41,819 nucleotides of DNA from Nitrospirota bacterium (GCA_014874185.1 JACWAF010000009.1:1-41819), one strand, 5' to 3'; shown: positions 29,594-39,169, counted from the first letter of the stretch. The notes: generated from the sequence alone by a model not told the origin. Numbers and translations are program-made.

Positions 29594-32059
29594 TTAAATA
29601 TTTTCCGTCATCTCCCAGATGCCGCAGGGGCAGACGGCGGCGCAGAAGCCGCAGCCGATGCACTTTTCGCCGTCGACGGCGTACTCGAACCCGCCATCGG
29701 GTTTTTCTTCCCTGGAGATAGCGCCCCAGTAGCAGACGTTCTCGCACATGCCGCAATCGCGGCATGTGGCGCAGGAGAGACAGCGGTTCGCCTCGGAGAG
29801 GGCGGTCTTGGTGCCCGCCTCGCCGCGGCAGGCCTCGTAGTATGTGGTTTTTATGCGCTTGTAGGGTATCTGCTGTTTCACTTCCGGCATGTAGTCGTAG
29901 TGCATGAGTTCGGAGTTGATCTTGAGGGCCGTTTCGCGCCCATGGCCGATAGCGTTTGTCACCAGGCCGGGCCTTGTGGCGTCGCCTATGGCATAGACCT
30001 TGGGGTCTGATGTGCGGCCGATGGGGTCAACCTCGATCCAGCCGTTCTTGTCGCGGTGTATCTCTTCGGTGAGGAAGTCCACGACGGGGGTCTCGCCTAC
30101 CGCAACAACGACCAGGTCGGCGGGTAGTGAGGAGCCATCTTTGAAGTAGATGGTCTTTGCGCCTTTGTCGTATTTTTCCGTGAATTTGGGCCAGAGGATC
30201 TTTGTGCCTTTTGCCGTGGCCACATCCATCTCCTTGCCGAAGGCGGCGGGCTTCTGGATATCCACGGCGGTCACGCTTTGCGCGCCGCAGTTATATGCCT
30301 GCGAGGCCACGTCCATGCCCACGTTCCCGGCGCCTATTATGACCACGTTTTTGCCTGTAAGCTCGGAGGCCATGCCGGTGTTTATCCCGCGCAGGAACTC
30401 GTAGGCGGTAACGGTGCCCTCGTGGCCCGGGAAGGGGATTTTTCTTGGGCTGTGCGCTCCGCAGGCAACTATCACCACCTCGTGTCCTTTATGTATCTCT
30501 TCGAATTTCTGCCTGTTTACTTTGGTTTTGAGGTGTACTTTTACGCCCACCTCTTTGAAGCGCTCCAGCTCGCCACGAAGGATATTTTGGGGGAGCCTTT
30601 CGCGCGGGATGCAAAGCTCCAGCTTTCCGCCAAGCTTCTCCTCGGCCTCGTAGAGGTCTACGGAGTGGCCTTTGAGGGCCAGTTGCCACGCTGCGGAAAG
30701 GCCGCCGGGGCCGCCGCCTATCACGGCGATCGTGTGCCCGGTGGATGGGGCCGGCTTCGGAGCCTTAAGCTCCAGCGAGAGCCTGCCCATCTCTTTTATG
30801 TCTATGGGCTTGTCCACATAGAGCCCCCTGGTGCAGGACTGCATGCAGAGGTTCGGGCATATCTCGCCGCAGACGGTGGCCGGAAGCGGGCTGTATTCAA
30901 GCACCAGGTTCAGGGCCTCCGTGAGCTTGCCCGCCCTGATGAGTGCCGTCCTCTTGTGCGTGGGTATGTGCGTGGGGCAGTTGTAGGCGCATGGGGGCGC
31001 GTATTTTTCGTTGTTCCAGACGGGCTTGTTGCGCCTGTTTTCGCCTGTTGTTATGTATGGAAGAAGCGTGCGGTCGTGCGAGAGATACTCGGCGAATATG
31101 CCGCCAGCGCCCACTTCCTTCTCCCAGCCCGTGAGCCTGAAATCGGCCATTGAGCGGGGCATCTTCCTTCTTGCCGCGCGCTCGGCCGGGGTGTAGGCGA
31201 TGAGTTTTTTCCAGTCGTTTATATCCTTTGTGAGTTCTTTATAATACTTTTCGCGGTCGATTGCCTTTAAGAACGGCTTCATGTTGGCGGTAAGCCACTG
31301 CCAGTCCTCGGGGGTGAGGTCCACCAGTTTCACGTCGCCCTCGCTATAGCCCTGGATGGGGCCCCGGAAGTATATTGCGCCTCCCACCATGCCCACACAC
31401 GGCCTGTAGCCAAGGATGTTATGCGGGTTCCTGGGGTTTACGCCGCAGACCACGGAGTAGCCCCCGGCCTTGAACTCCGCGAAGGAATCGCCTACGTCCC
31501 TGAAATACCAGCTCTGGGGCGGGTCGAAACGCGGGTTCCTCTTGGTGAGCGTGTCCGAGCGCGCACCGGCGCTCCCCTGCACGTAAAGCGTGCCCTGGGC
31601 CGCCGCGTTGAACGCGCCGTTGGTCACATCGCCAAGCACGGTTATCTTCGCCCCGCAGTTTATCCAGCCGATGTCGTCCGAGGCGCTGCCTTTTACGATG
31701 ATCTCCGTGCCATTCATGCCCATGCTCCCGCACCGCTGGCCGACAGGACCTTCAACTGTGACGCGCACGGGTCCGGGATTATCAGGTGAACCCTGGGGCC
31801 AGATGCGCCCGCCGATGCCGTGCTGGCCGTCGGCCAGGACGGTGAGTTCGCGCGCGCCGTCTTTTACGGCTTTCTGAATACGCTCTTCAAGGACGCGCGA
31901 GGAGACGCGCTCGCCGCCTATATTGCCGCTTATGAGCACCTTCTTACCGTCTGTTTTCACGGCCGGCTCCACTGGAACGGTTTTGATACTGCCGTTCTTC
32001 CGGGCGCTCGCGGCCTTCACCTTTTTTATGTTGCTCTCTATTTTCTTTTTAGCAGGCAT
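29594..32059 (-). CDS. Archaeal-type glutamate synthase: GXGXG domain fused to GltD-like flavoprotein with ferredoxin tail
   Basis: 821 aa fusion. A lysine-rich start leads to a GXGXG beta-helix domain (about 40-285, repeats such as GQRCGSMGMNG and GSASDDIGW) as in the C-terminal part of GltB. Next is a GltD-like part: N-terminal Fe-S cysteines (CAYNCP; CGEICPNLCMQSC), an FAD motif (VIGGGPGGLSAA) and an NAD(P) motif (IIGAGNVGMD). Two ferredoxin-type 4Fe-4S motifs close the protein (CATCRDCGMCENVC and CIGCGFCAAVCP). It likely passes electrons from NADPH or ferredoxin to the synthase subunit. It overlaps that gene by 11 nt. The GXGXG-GltD fusion is noteworthy. Confidence 0.88.
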   Translation of the reverse strand: MPAKKKIESNIKKVKAASARKNGSIKTVPVEPAVKTDGKKVLISGNIGGERVSSRVLEERIQKAVKDGARELTVLADGQHGIGGRIWPQGSPDNPGPVRVTVEGPVGQRCGSMGMNGTEIIVKGSASDDIGWINCGAKITVLGDVTNGAFNAAAQGTLYVQGSAGARSDTLTKRNPRFDPPQSWYFRDVGDSFAEFKAGGYSVVCGVNPRNPHNILGYRPCVGMVGGAIYFRGPIQGYSEGDVKLVDLTPEDWQWLTANMKPFLKAIDREKYYKELTKDINDWKKLIAYTPAERAARRKMPRSMADFRLTGWEKEVGAGGIFAEYLSHDRTLLPYITTGENRRNKPVWNNEKYAPPCAYNCPTHIPTHKRTALIRAGKLTEALNLVLEYSPLPATVCGEICPNLCMQSCTRGLYVDKPIDIKEMGRLSLELKAPKPAPSTGHTIAVIGGGPGGLSAAWQLALKGHSVDLYEAEEKLGGKLELCIPRERLPQNILRGELERFKEVGVKVHLKTKVNRQKFEEIHKGHEVVIVACGAHSPRKIPFPGHEGTVTAYEFLRGINTGMASELTGKNVVIIGAGNVGMDVASQAYNCGAQSVTAVDIQKPAAFGKEMDVATAKGTKILWPKFTEKYDKGAKTIYFKDGSSLPADLVVVAVGETPVVDFLTEEIHRDKNGWIEVDPIGRTSDPKVYAIGDATRPGLVTNAIGHGRETALKINSELMHYDYMPEVKQQIPYKRIKTTYYEACRGEAGTKTALSEANRCLSCATCRDCGMCENVCYWGAISREEKPDGGFEYAVDGEKCIGCGFCAAVCPCGIWEMTENI

Positions 32060-33710
32060 AAGATATACCCAGCCTCTCCGCCATGGCCTTGTCGTCTATC
32101 GAAAGCCCGTCGGACATGCCTATGGGAAGCTCGGTGGAGCGGCCCATCGGGGCGAAAATTTTCCTAAGCTCCGTATCGGCGGCCTTGAATACCTCAACCA
32201 GCCTCTCCGCGACCTTCTCCGGATCCAGCCTCCTGTAGAGCTTCGGGTCCTGCGTGGTGATGCCCCTGGGGCAGCGGCCCGTGTTGCAAAGATTGCAACG
32301 ATTGTTCTCATCTCCCAAACAATCTGCCGTGGACTGCATCAGGTACTTGCCCACCGAGACCACCGAGGCCCCAAGCATTATGAGGGCCGCGGCGTTTGCC
32401 GCCAGGTTGCCGCGCTTTCCGACGCCGCCCGCCGCAATAAGCGGAAGCTCGTTCTGTCTGCCCTGCTTCACCAGGTCCAGGTAGCACTCCCTCAGGTTGG
32501 AGGCTATCGGGTGGCCCATCTTGTCCATCGAGACATTATATGCCGCGCCCGTCCCGCCGTCCTCGCCGTCTATGGAGAGCGCGGAGGCATAAGGGTTCCT
32601 TGCCAGGTTGTTCAAGACCGCGCGGGCCGTCTTCGTGCCCGAAATCTTCGGGTAGACCGGCACGCGGAAACCCCAGGCCATGGACATGGACTGTATCATC
32701 TTGGCCACGGCCTCTTCTATCGAATACTTTGTCTGGTGCGTGGGCGGGGACGCGAGGTCCACCCCCATCGGCACGCCGCGGATTTGCGATATGAGCTTCA
32801 AGACCTTATAGGACATGAGGAGCCCGCCGTCACCGGGCTTCGCCCCCTGGCCGTACTTTATCTCTATCGCGGCCGGGTCCGTCTGCATCCGGGGCAGTGA
32901 GCGCACGATCTCGTCCCAGCCGAAATAGCCTGAGGCTATCTGCAGGATGTAGTACTTCAGATATTTCGATTTCAGCAGGCGCGGAGGCATGCCTCCCTCG
33001 CCCGACGCCATGACGACCGGCATCTTCAATTCTTCATTCAGATAGGCTACGCCCATCGCAAGCCCTTCCCACATGGTCGGGGAGAGGGCGCCAATAGACA
33101 TGCTGCCTATCATTATCGGGTAGACCTCCCGCACGGGTGGAACGAACGTATCCTTTTTGGCAACAATCAGCCTGCCGTTTTCCGCCTTGATGGGGAGTCC
33201 TTCCGGCGGGAGTATCCGCCCCAAAAAGCTCCTTATATGGAACTCGTGCCGCCCGGCGTCCAGGGCCGGGTCGGTGAGCATCGATATCCTTGTGAATTTG
33301 ATCCTGTCCAGCGTGGATACGCCGGGGTCGTTGCGCCTTCCGCCGCGCTTGTAGGCGTCGCCCCCCCTGTTCTTGAAGTGGAGGAGCTTGTGGCTGGGGT
33401 TGAACTCCGGCTCGATGGCCTCATTGGGGCATACCAGCGAGCACATGGCGCACCCCACGCAATAGCGGTCCATATCGCGCACCTGGCGCACTATCTCTTT
33501 CGTGCGCCTTGCAACCCTGGGGGTGGGGACCGGCCCTTCCGAGGTCACAACCCTTTCGGTCACCACATCGGGCACAATGGCCTTGACCGGGCAGACCGCA
33601 GTGCACTGGCCGCAGCGCGTGCACCGGTCGTCCCTCCAGCGCACTATATATGGGAACTCCTTCAGAGTGAGTTCGTGGTTGTGGTCTATATCCCTTCCAG
33701 TTGGTCCCAT
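32049..33710 (-). CDS. Glutamate synthase FMN/ferredoxin subunit (GltB domain 2 type)
   Basis: 553 aa from the ATG at 33710, with AAGAGG upstream. Two 4Fe-4S clusters lie N-terminal (C30, C33, C36, C40 and C84, C87, C90, C94). The glutamate synthase FMN-binding barrel follows (about 150-530), with GEGGMPPRLL, KYGQGAKPGDGG and DGEDGGTGAA, and a C-terminal cysteine cluster (CNLCNTGRCPRGI) for the 3Fe-4S centre. It catalyses the 2-oxoglutarate amination step. It overlaps the glutaminase gene by 25 nt and the next by 11 nt. Confidence 0.92.
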   Translation of the reverse strand: MGPTGRDIDHNHELTLKEFPYIVRWRDDRCTRCGQCTAVCPVKAIVPDVVTERVVTSEGPVPTPRVARRTKEIVRQVRDMDRYCVGCAMCSLVCPNEAIEPEFNPSHKLLHFKNRGGDAYKRGGRRNDPGVSTLDRIKFTRISMLTDPALDAGRHEFHIRSFLGRILPPEGLPIKAENGRLIVAKKDTFVPPVREVYPIMIGSMSIGALSPTMWEGLAMGVAYLNEELKMPVVMASGEGGMPPRLLKSKYLKYYILQIASGYFGWDEIVRSLPRMQTDPAAIEIKYGQGAKPGDGGLLMSYKVLKLISQIRGVPMGVDLASPPTHQTKYSIEEAVAKMIQSMSMAWGFRVPVYPKISGTKTARAVLNNLARNPYASALSIDGEDGGTGAAYNVSMDKMGHPIASNLRECYLDLVKQGRQNELPLIAAGGVGKRGNLAANAAALIMLGASVVSVGKYLMQSTADCLGDENNRCNLCNTGRCPRGITTQDPKLYRRLDPEKVAERLVEVFKAADTELRKIFAPMGRSTELPIGMSDGLSIDDKAMAERLGISYAC

Positions 33711-34819
33711 ACCCTTGCCTCTTCCGCCCCCGGCGGGATCACGACCATGTCGTACTTCATCGGGAAGATGTCCTTGGCCTTGTCCCTTTCGGGAATGGCC
33801 TTGTCCACGCCGCATTCTTCCGACATGAGGGCGTACTTGCCCTTTGCGCCGCCAACCGCCCCGGGGCGAAGCTTCTTTGAGTCCTGCACCATGAAGGTGG
33901 TGCCATCGGGGGTGAACCCGATTACGCAATTGGGGCCGTCGATGATCAGCATCCTCAGGGACTGCCTCATCAGAAAGAGCGCGTCCCTGTCCGGCCGCTT
34001 CTCCATGTCCGCTTTTTTGAGGGGAGTTATCACGTCCTTGTAATAAGTGAGCGGATAGCCCAGGTGCTTGTGCACGTAATGGAGTATGTGCGTGAAGACC
34101 TCGCTGTCCGATTGATAGCCTATGTAGCCCGGAAACCCCCGGCTTGTGAGGTATTCCCTTATCGGCACGAATGCCGTGTTCTCGCCGTTGGTCATGGAGC
34201 CGTAGCCCTGTATGAAGAACGGGTGGCAGGCGTAGAGGTTTATGCCGTAATTGGTGTTCTGCCTGCCCTGGGCCAGGATGATCCTGGCCCTCAGTTCCTC
34301 GCCCTTGTCCAGGCCGAAATATTCGGCCAGAGTGAGCGGGTCGCCCACTTCTTTAAGGGTGATAACGTCGGGGTAGAACGAGAAGACAACTATCGATTCG
34401 TCTATATCCCCGTTCTGCGGCGGATTTACCATATTCCGCAGGGCAAGCCTGGTATTGAGGAGCAGCATCTCCTTCTCTTCCCAGGGCTTGTTCCTGTACT
34501 TTGAGGGGTAGTCGTAGAAATTGGCGAAGTAGACGTCCCTGTGGGTTATCCCCGGGACGGGCTTTATCTTCGGGCGCCAGGAGTGGACTTCCTTGAACCC
34601 CTGCGCGGCCATATGGTCCTTTACTTTCTTATATCCGTCCCTGGTGCAGATGCCGGAGAGGACGGGGTATTTCTTAAGGGGTTTTGCCCAGCCCCCCAGG
34701 TCTTTCAGCATCAGACCCATGCCGGAGCCGTCGTGCCCCTCTTTCATGGTTTCCAGGGCGTGGATGTTCTCGAGAGGTGAAAAATATTCCGCCGAGGTTA
34801 TGGCCGCCAGCCTGCACAT
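33686..34819 (-). CDS. Glutamate synthase glutaminase subunit (class II GATase)
   Basis: 377 aa. Begins M-C, with C2 as the Ntn nucleophile after methionine removal, followed by RLAAITSAEYF. It supplies ammonia to the FMN subunit. The fold continues through segments such as HDGSGMG and NGENTAFVP. This stand-alone GATase with separate FMN and GXGXG subunits is the archaeal-type arrangement of GltB domain 1. It is the first gene of the three, behind a strong promoter at 34890-34919. Confidence 0.92.
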   Translation of the reverse strand: MCRLAAITSAEYFSPLENIHALETMKEGHDGSGMGLMLKDLGGWAKPLKKYPVLSGICTRDGYKKVKDHMAAQGFKEVHSWRPKIKPVPGITHRDVYFANFYDYPSKYRNKPWEEKEMLLLNTRLALRNMVNPPQNGDIDESIVVFSFYPDVITLKEVGDPLTLAEYFGLDKGEELRARIILAQGRQNTNYGINLYACHPFFIQGYGSMTNGENTAFVPIREYLTSRGFPGYIGYQSDSEVFTHILHYVHKHLGYPLTYYKDVITPLKKADMEKRPDRDALFLMRQSLRMLIIDGPNCVIGFTPDGTTFMVQDSKKLRPGAVGGAKGKYALMSEECGVDKAIPERDKAKDIFPMKYDMVVIPPGAEEARVWDQLEGI

Positions 34820-34889
34820 TTATACCTGTTTGAAACCTCTCCGTATTGATTGGCATACGATTGCTGATAGCAAGTCTTTGCCGTTTTTT

Positions 34890-34919
34890 ACTATAAAATT
34901 TACATATCTTTTTTGTCAA
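34890..34919 (-). promoter_or_regulatory. Sigma-70-type promoter of the glutamate synthase operon
   Basis: Minus strand TTGACA (34914-34919), 18-nt spacer, TATAGT (34890-34895). A transcription start near 34883 leaves a leader of about 64 nt, unlike the leaderless genes elsewhere. A short palindrome TTGCT-ATC-AGCAA lies near 34860. Confidence 0.65.
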
Positions 34920-35208
34920 ACCAGTTAATGGGGGGCGAAGGGGGCGGAAAAAGGCGGATAAACAAGGAGTTTTTGATTAATTCAAGCGGGGCGGTGAAGG
35001 AAATACAGTACCTGGGAAAGCCCTGACTTTCCGTGCCGGATTGCCGCTTTCGCGGGAATGAAAATGAAAAAACCCTATTGGGAGCACGGGGGCGGGGAGG
35101 GCCCTTTCACTGCCTGTTTGGCGCCTTTATTTTCAAGGCCTGTATCTGCTATTATTCATAAATTCTTCAAATCTCTGGTCTATATTGGTACTCTTGTAAT
35201 AGTGCGCA
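34920..35208. other. Intergenic stretch without a supported gene
   Basis: Divergent gap between the glutamate synthase operon and tolB. It contains a degenerate GCGGGAATGA repeat fragment near 35052 and a TGTAAT box at 35195-35200 that lies 8 nt before the tolB ATG. Nothing else was recognised. Confidence 0.5.
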
Positions 35209-36471
35209 ATGAGAACTCTTATCCTGATATCGGCGGCATTTCTCATGCTTACAGGCCTGCTCCTTCCTGCGCCAGCCGGGGCGAAAATCTACATAGACAT
35301 AAGCTCTCCGGAGCGGAAATTGCCCATTGCCATAAGCCCGCTGAACGGGCCTATGGGGGCGGAGATAGCGAAAGTGGTCTCCTCTGACCTCGATTATACC
35401 GGGCTTTTCGTCCTGCTTGGCGAAAAGGGGTTTTCCGAGCGCCCATACGAGCCCTTCAACCGCGACAACTGGCTTGCCACTTCCGTCATCTGCGTCATGA
35501 AGGGCAATGTCAGTCTGAACGGAGAGGGCCGGCTCGATGCCCGGGTGAGCCTTTACGATGTGCAGAGCGGAAAAGAGCTCTACCGGAAGCGCTACCAGGC
35601 CCCTGAGGCCCTGATACGGCCGATAGGACATGCCATAGCGGATGACGTTTATAGAGAGTTGACCGGCACGAAGAGCGCATTCCGCGCGCGGCTTGCCTTC
35701 GTAACGCAGAAACACGGGATAAGGGACATAAACCTGGCTGACTGGGACGGGCAGAGGGCCAGGCCCATCGGGCTCATGGACAGGCTGGTGATGACCCCGC
35801 GCTGGAGCAGGGACGGCAACTCGCTGCTCTATTCATCAGAGAGGCGGGGGCGCTGGTCGGTGTACCTCCTGGACCTTAAAACCCTCAGGGAGAAGCTGAT
35901 ATACACGGGGCGGGGGACGAACCTGGCCGGAGACATAGACGCCCAGGGCGACATAGTATTCTCCTCCTCGGCCGGCGGGAACCAGGACATTTACCTCTAC
36001 AGGGCGTCAGACGGGAAAGTGGAAAGGCTCACCAGGACCTCGGGCATCGACGTCTCCCCCTCGTTTTCGCCCGACGGGAAAAAAATCGTTTTCATTTCAG
36101 ACCGGAGCGGCAGTCCTCAGATTTACTTGATGGACCTGAATGGCTATAATACCGTCAGACTGTCTTTCAAAGGGAGCTATAACACTTGTCCCTCATGGTC
36201 TCCGCAGGGCGACAGGCTTGTGTTTGCGGGCAGGTATCAGGGCCGGAACCAGATCTTCACGATGAAGCCGGACGGTTCGGACACTGTCATGCTCACGGAC
36301 ACGGGCAGCAACGAAGACCCGGCCTTTTCCCCGGACGGAAGATTCATTGTATTCACTTCCTACAGGGACGGCTACAGCGCGGTATATGTCATGAGGGCCA
36401 ACGGTGAAGGGCAGAAGAGGATCAGTCCGCCTGGCGTAAGGGCTTTCGGGGGCAGATGGTCTCCGAACTGA
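35209..36471 (+). CDS. tolB: Tol-Pal system protein TolB
   Basis: Periplasmic beta-propeller of the Tol-Pal envelope-division system. 420 aa. Signal peptide 1-25 (cleavage near AGA), an N-terminal domain to about 160, then a six-bladed propeller with repeated FSPDGKKIVF-type strands (for example FSPDGRFIVF). No Shine-Dalgarno; a weak -10-like TGTAAT lies 8 nt upstream, so it may be leaderless. tolQ, tolR and tolA are not in the window. Pal follows after 25 nt. Confidence 0.94.
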   Translation: MRTLILISAAFLMLTGLLLPAPAGAKIYIDISSPERKLPIAISPLNGPMGAEIAKVVSSDLDYTGLFVLLGEKGFSERPYEPFNRDNWLATSVICVMKGNVSLNGEGRLDARVSLYDVQSGKELYRKRYQAPEALIRPIGHAIADDVYRELTGTKSAFRARLAFVTQKHGIRDINLADWDGQRARPIGLMDRLVMTPRWSRDGNSLLYSSERRGRWSVYLLDLKTLREKLIYTGRGTNLAGDIDAQGDIVFSSSAGGNQDIYLYRASDGKVERLTRTSGIDVSPSFSPDGKKIVFISDRSGSPQIYLMDLNGYNTVRLSFKGSYNTCPSWSPQGDRLVFAGRYQGRNQIFTMKPDGSDTVMLTDTGSNEDPAFSPDGRFIVFTSYRDGYSAVYVMRANGEGQKRISPPGVRAFGGRWSPN

Positions 36472-36496
36472 TTAACAATTTTATATGGAGGTAATA

Positions 36497-37075
36497 ATGA
36501 GGAAGTACTTTCTGATCTTCGCGGTCGCCATTGCGCTTGTCTCAGTGGGATGCGCGAAGAAAAAAGTGGTAACCGAGCCCGCCGTAAAGCAGCCTGAACA
36601 GGCGAAGACGCAGACGCAGCCCGCGCCCGCGCCAAAGGCCCCCGCCTCTGAAGAGGGCGTGAAGACGCAGCCCGAGAACACCAGCCAGGTGGCAAAGGCC
36701 ACCCCCCCCTCCACCGAGGAGACGGAGATTAAAAACGCCAGGTTCCAGGATGTGCACTTCGACTTTGACAGGTACGATGTGAAGGAAAACGACAAGCCCG
36801 GGCTTAAGAACGTTGCCGACTGGCTCGGCAAACATCCTGATGCCAAACTCATGATAGAAGGCAACTGTGACGAAAGGGGCACGGCCGAATACAACCTGGC
36901 CCTGGGCGAGAAAAGGGCGAACTCCGTGAAGGAATATCTTGTCGCGCTGGGCATTCCGGCGGACAGGCTTGAGACCATAAGCTACGGAAAAGAGAAGCCC
37001 ATCTGCACCGAGCACAACGAGTCCTGCTGGTACAAAAACAGGCGGGCACACATGATTGCCGTGAAGAAGGGCTAG
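36497..37075 (+). CDS. pal: Peptidoglycan-associated lipoprotein
   Basis: Outer-membrane lipoprotein that binds peptidoglycan and TolB. 192 aa from the ATG at 36497, preceded by GGAGGTAATA. A signal peptide with C19 (SVGC), an Ala/Pro/Lys-rich linker (about 25-80), and an OmpA-like domain (about 85-190) with VHFDFDRYDV and LGEKRANSVKEYL. An upstream in-frame ATG at 36485 has no Shine-Dalgarno. cpoB follows immediately. Confidence 0.95.
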   Translation: MRKYFLIFAVAIALVSVGCAKKKVVTEPAVKQPEQAKTQTQPAPAPKAPASEEGVKTQPENTSQVAKATPPSTEETEIKNARFQDVHFDFDRYDVKENDKPGLKNVADWLGKHPDAKLMIEGNCDERGTAEYNLALGEKRANSVKEYLVALGIPADRLETISYGKEKPICTEHNESCWYKNRRAHMIAVKKG

Positions 37076-37963
37076 ATGAAAGCCAGGCTGTTTTTGGCTG
37101 CGGTCCCCATCCTGCTCCTGGCGGCCTGCGCGTCGCAGGGCGATGCTGTGAAGACCGACCTCAACGACGTGAAGAGCTACGCGTTCGAGATGCGCGGGGA
37201 GCTGAACGGCGTCAAGACGGATGTCGCCAGGCTCAAACGGGACGACTCCGTCCGGGACGATGCCCTTAACGCCCTGAAGACATCGCAGGCCGACCTCCTG
37301 GGGCGGGTCCAGTCGCTGGACAGCGACGTGAAGGACCTGCGCGGCTCGGTCGAGGAAGAAAAGCACTTCAGCGAGAAGGCCATAAACGACCAGTCCGGCG
37401 CCAGTCTCGGCCTTAAACAGCAGATGGGTTCGATGGAGCAGACCCTGAAGGCCCAGGAAGAGGCGCTCATAAACCAGGCCAACAGGATCGGTCAGCTTGA
37501 GCAGGAAATAAAGACGCTGACGGCCGCGCCGAAGCCGGCGGCATCCCAGTCGGCGCAGGAGCAGTACGACCAGGCATATTCGCTCTTCGAGGGCGGGAAA
37601 TATCCCGACGCCAGGGCGGCGTTCCAGGGATTCCTTAAAAACAACCCCGATAACGACCTGGCCGGCAACGCCCAGTTCTGGCTTGCCGAAACCTACTTCA
37701 AACAGAAGGACTACGAGACGGCCGTCCTGGCATATGACGAGGTCATAAAGAAATACCCGCAGAACAGGAAGGTGCCCTCCGCCCTTTTGAAGCAGGGCCT
37801 CTCCTTCGTGGAGATGAAAGACCCCAAGGTGGCCTCGGCCCTGTTCAAGGAGCTTATAGACAAGTACCCCGGCAGCGACGAGGCGCAGACCGCCAGGGAG
37901 AAACTTGCCGGTCTGGGGCCGCACGCAAAAAGTGCGAAGAAAGCTAAGTCACATAGACGCTAG
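37076..37963 (+). CDS. cpoB: Tol-Pal-associated TPR protein CpoB/YbgF
   Basis: 295 aa. A signal peptide with lipobox-like LAAC (C18), so this copy may be a lipoprotein, unlike soluble E. coli CpoB. A coiled-coil region (about 30-150) precedes TPR repeats (about 160-280; [16 protein letters not shown], and [15 protein letters not shown]). CpoB coordinates peptidoglycan synthesis with Tol-driven constriction in E. coli. The start follows the pal stop directly. The 3' end overlaps moaC by 32 nt. Confidence 0.92.
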   Translation: MKARLFLAAVPILLLAACASQGDAVKTDLNDVKSYAFEMRGELNGVKTDVARLKRDDSVRDDALNALKTSQADLLGRVQSLDSDVKDLRGSVEEEKHFSEKAINDQSGASLGLKQQMGSMEQTLKAQEEALINQANRIGQLEQEIKTLTAAPKPAASQSAQEQYDQAYSLFEGGKYPDARAAFQGFLKNNPDNDLAGNAQFWLAETYFKQKDYETAVLAYDEVIKKYPQNRKVPSALLKQGLSFVEMKDPKVASALFKELIDKYPGSDEAQTAREKLAGLGPHAKSAKKAKSHRR

Positions 37964-38411
37964 CGGCCATGCCCGCATGGTGGATGTCGGGCGGAAACCC
38001 AAAACACAGAGACGGGCGCTTGCAAGGGCGTCCGTCCGCCTCAAGAAGGAAACCATAAGCCTCATAATGGAAGGGCGCGTCCCCAAGGGCGACGTCCTGG
38101 CCGCGGCCCGCATCGCGGGCATCATGGCCGCAAAAAAAACCCCCGAGCTTGTCCCCCTGTGCCACCCTGTAATGATAACCTCCGTCCAGGTCGATATGGA
38201 AATAAACGCGGGCGAAGGCCGCCTGGACATCACCGCGCAGGTAAAGTGCACCGGCCCTACCGGCGTGGAGATGGAGGCCCTCACCGCCGTCTCGGTAGCC
38301 GCCCTCACCGTCTACGACATGTGCAAGGCCGTGGACAGGGAAGCGGTCATCTCCGATGTCATGCTCCTCGAAAAGGAAGGCGGCAAGAGCGGGAAGTTTA
38401 AAAGGAGATAA
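37932..38411 (+). CDS. moaC: Cyclic pyranopterin monophosphate synthase MoaC
   Basis: Second half of the first molybdenum-cofactor step (with MoaA), making cyclic pyranopterin monophosphate. The GTG at 37932 gives 159 aa starting [18 protein letters not shown], which is the usual MoaC beginning. LCHPVMIT and [18 protein letters not shown] are the conserved core segments. No other molybdopterin gene is in the window. It begins inside cpoB, probably by translational coupling. Confidence 0.95.
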   Translation: MRRKLSHIDASGHARMVDVGRKPKTQRRALARASVRLKKETISLIMEGRVPKGDVLAAARIAGIMAAKKTPELVPLCHPVMITSVQVDMEINAGEGRLDITAQVKCTGPTGVEMEALTAVSVAALTVYDMCKAVDREAVISDVMLLEKEGGKSGKFKRR

Positions 38412-38440
38412 TAATGGGGTTTAGTAATGACCTCACAATT

Positions 38441-38484
38441 GTCATTCCCGTAAACAAAGAAAGATTCCGGACAGCCGGAATGAC
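38441..38484. repeat. GTCATTCC palindromic repeat unit
   Basis: Bounded by GTCATTCC and GGAATGAC inverted ends, the same family as 5-50 and 41475-41505. It lies in the moaC-thioredoxin gap; nothing else is recognised there except the promoter at 38584-38613. Confidence 0.7.
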
Positions 38485-38583
38485 AGAACAAGGACTGGAT
38501 ATCGCTTTGCTAACGACCGTCCTGGTAAGAGTTGTTTTTTCTCCGTGGCGTGGGGAAATCCTGAATGCGGGCCCCTTTCGCCC

Positions 38584-38613
38584 TTGATTAAACTTTTCCC
38601 AATCTGCTAAATT
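38584..38613 (+). promoter_or_regulatory. Sigma-70-type promoter of the thioredoxin-like gene
   Basis: TTGATT (38584-38589), 18-nt spacer, TAAATT (38608-38613), ending 10 nt before the ATG at 38624. No Shine-Dalgarno is present. Confidence 0.55.
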
Positions 38614-38623
38614 AATTGCGCCC

Positions 38624-39169
38624 ATGAAGAAGAGGTTTTTCGCAGAGATCGCGCTGATACTGGTGCTCGCCGTTTCAAACCTGGGCCTTGCCATATACGT
38701 CCAAAGATACGTTCAGAAGGAAAACATCGCCCAGTTGCAGCTGTTCTTTTTCTACAGCCCCGAGTGCCCCAACTGCAAGGCCTCAAAACCGATAATGGTG
38801 GAATTGATGAAAGAGCTTGTGAAAAAGCATGTCACTGTCCGCCCGTTGAATGTGCTGGAAGAGGTCACCTGGGATTTGCCGTCCAGGCTGGTGGCCCAGA
38901 AGGTCCAAAGGGCGTTGGGCGTGGATTTCATTCCCCTGCCCACGGCGGTCGTCTGGAAGCCGGGCCGGTTTTTATATACCTTCGTTGGAAGAGACAGCAT
39001 CCCCAAGCTTGCCGATTTCTTTGTGAAGAACGCGGGGATTGGAAATATCACCGCCAAGCTGGATATTCAGAATATGCCCAAAGAGGAATGCCTCGCCTGC
39101 CATAAAGAAAGAAAACTGCCCCCGCCGTCCACCTACAACTGCACGTATTGCTGCCATAAGACCAAATAA
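38624..39169 (+). CDS. Membrane-anchored thioredoxin-like protein with C-terminal haem-type cysteine motifs
   Basis: 181 aa. An uncleaved-looking N-terminal helix (about 7-25) suggests a periplasmic anchor. A thioredoxin-like fold follows, with the active-site motif C48-P-N-C51 (SPECPNCKAS) and the cis-proline segment IPLPTAVVWKP. The C-terminal 30 residues carry C156-L-A-C-H160, a haem c attachment motif, then C173-T-Y-C-C-H178, which reads as CX3CH. These could bind one or two c-type haems or instead hold metal. The combination is unusual. No cytochrome maturation gene is nearby. Function is unknown. Confidence 0.8.
   Translation: MKKRFFAEIALILVLAVSNLGLAIYVQRYVQKENIAQLQLFFFYSPECPNCKASKPIMVELMKELVKKHVTVRPLNVLEEVTWDLPSRLVAQKVQRALGVDFIPLPTAVVWKPGRFLYTFVGRDSIPKLADFFVKNAGIGNITAKLDIQNMPKEECLACHKERKLPPPSTYNCTYCCHKTK

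Noticed and set aside
29594-34819. Standard bacterial GltBD glutamate synthase
   Set aside because: The large GltB is not one polypeptide; its three domains are spread over three genes with extra ferredoxin motifs.
35058-35387. Frame on the plus strand before and into tolB
   Set aside because: No family resemblance, no Shine-Dalgarno, and overlaps the well-supported tolB in another frame.
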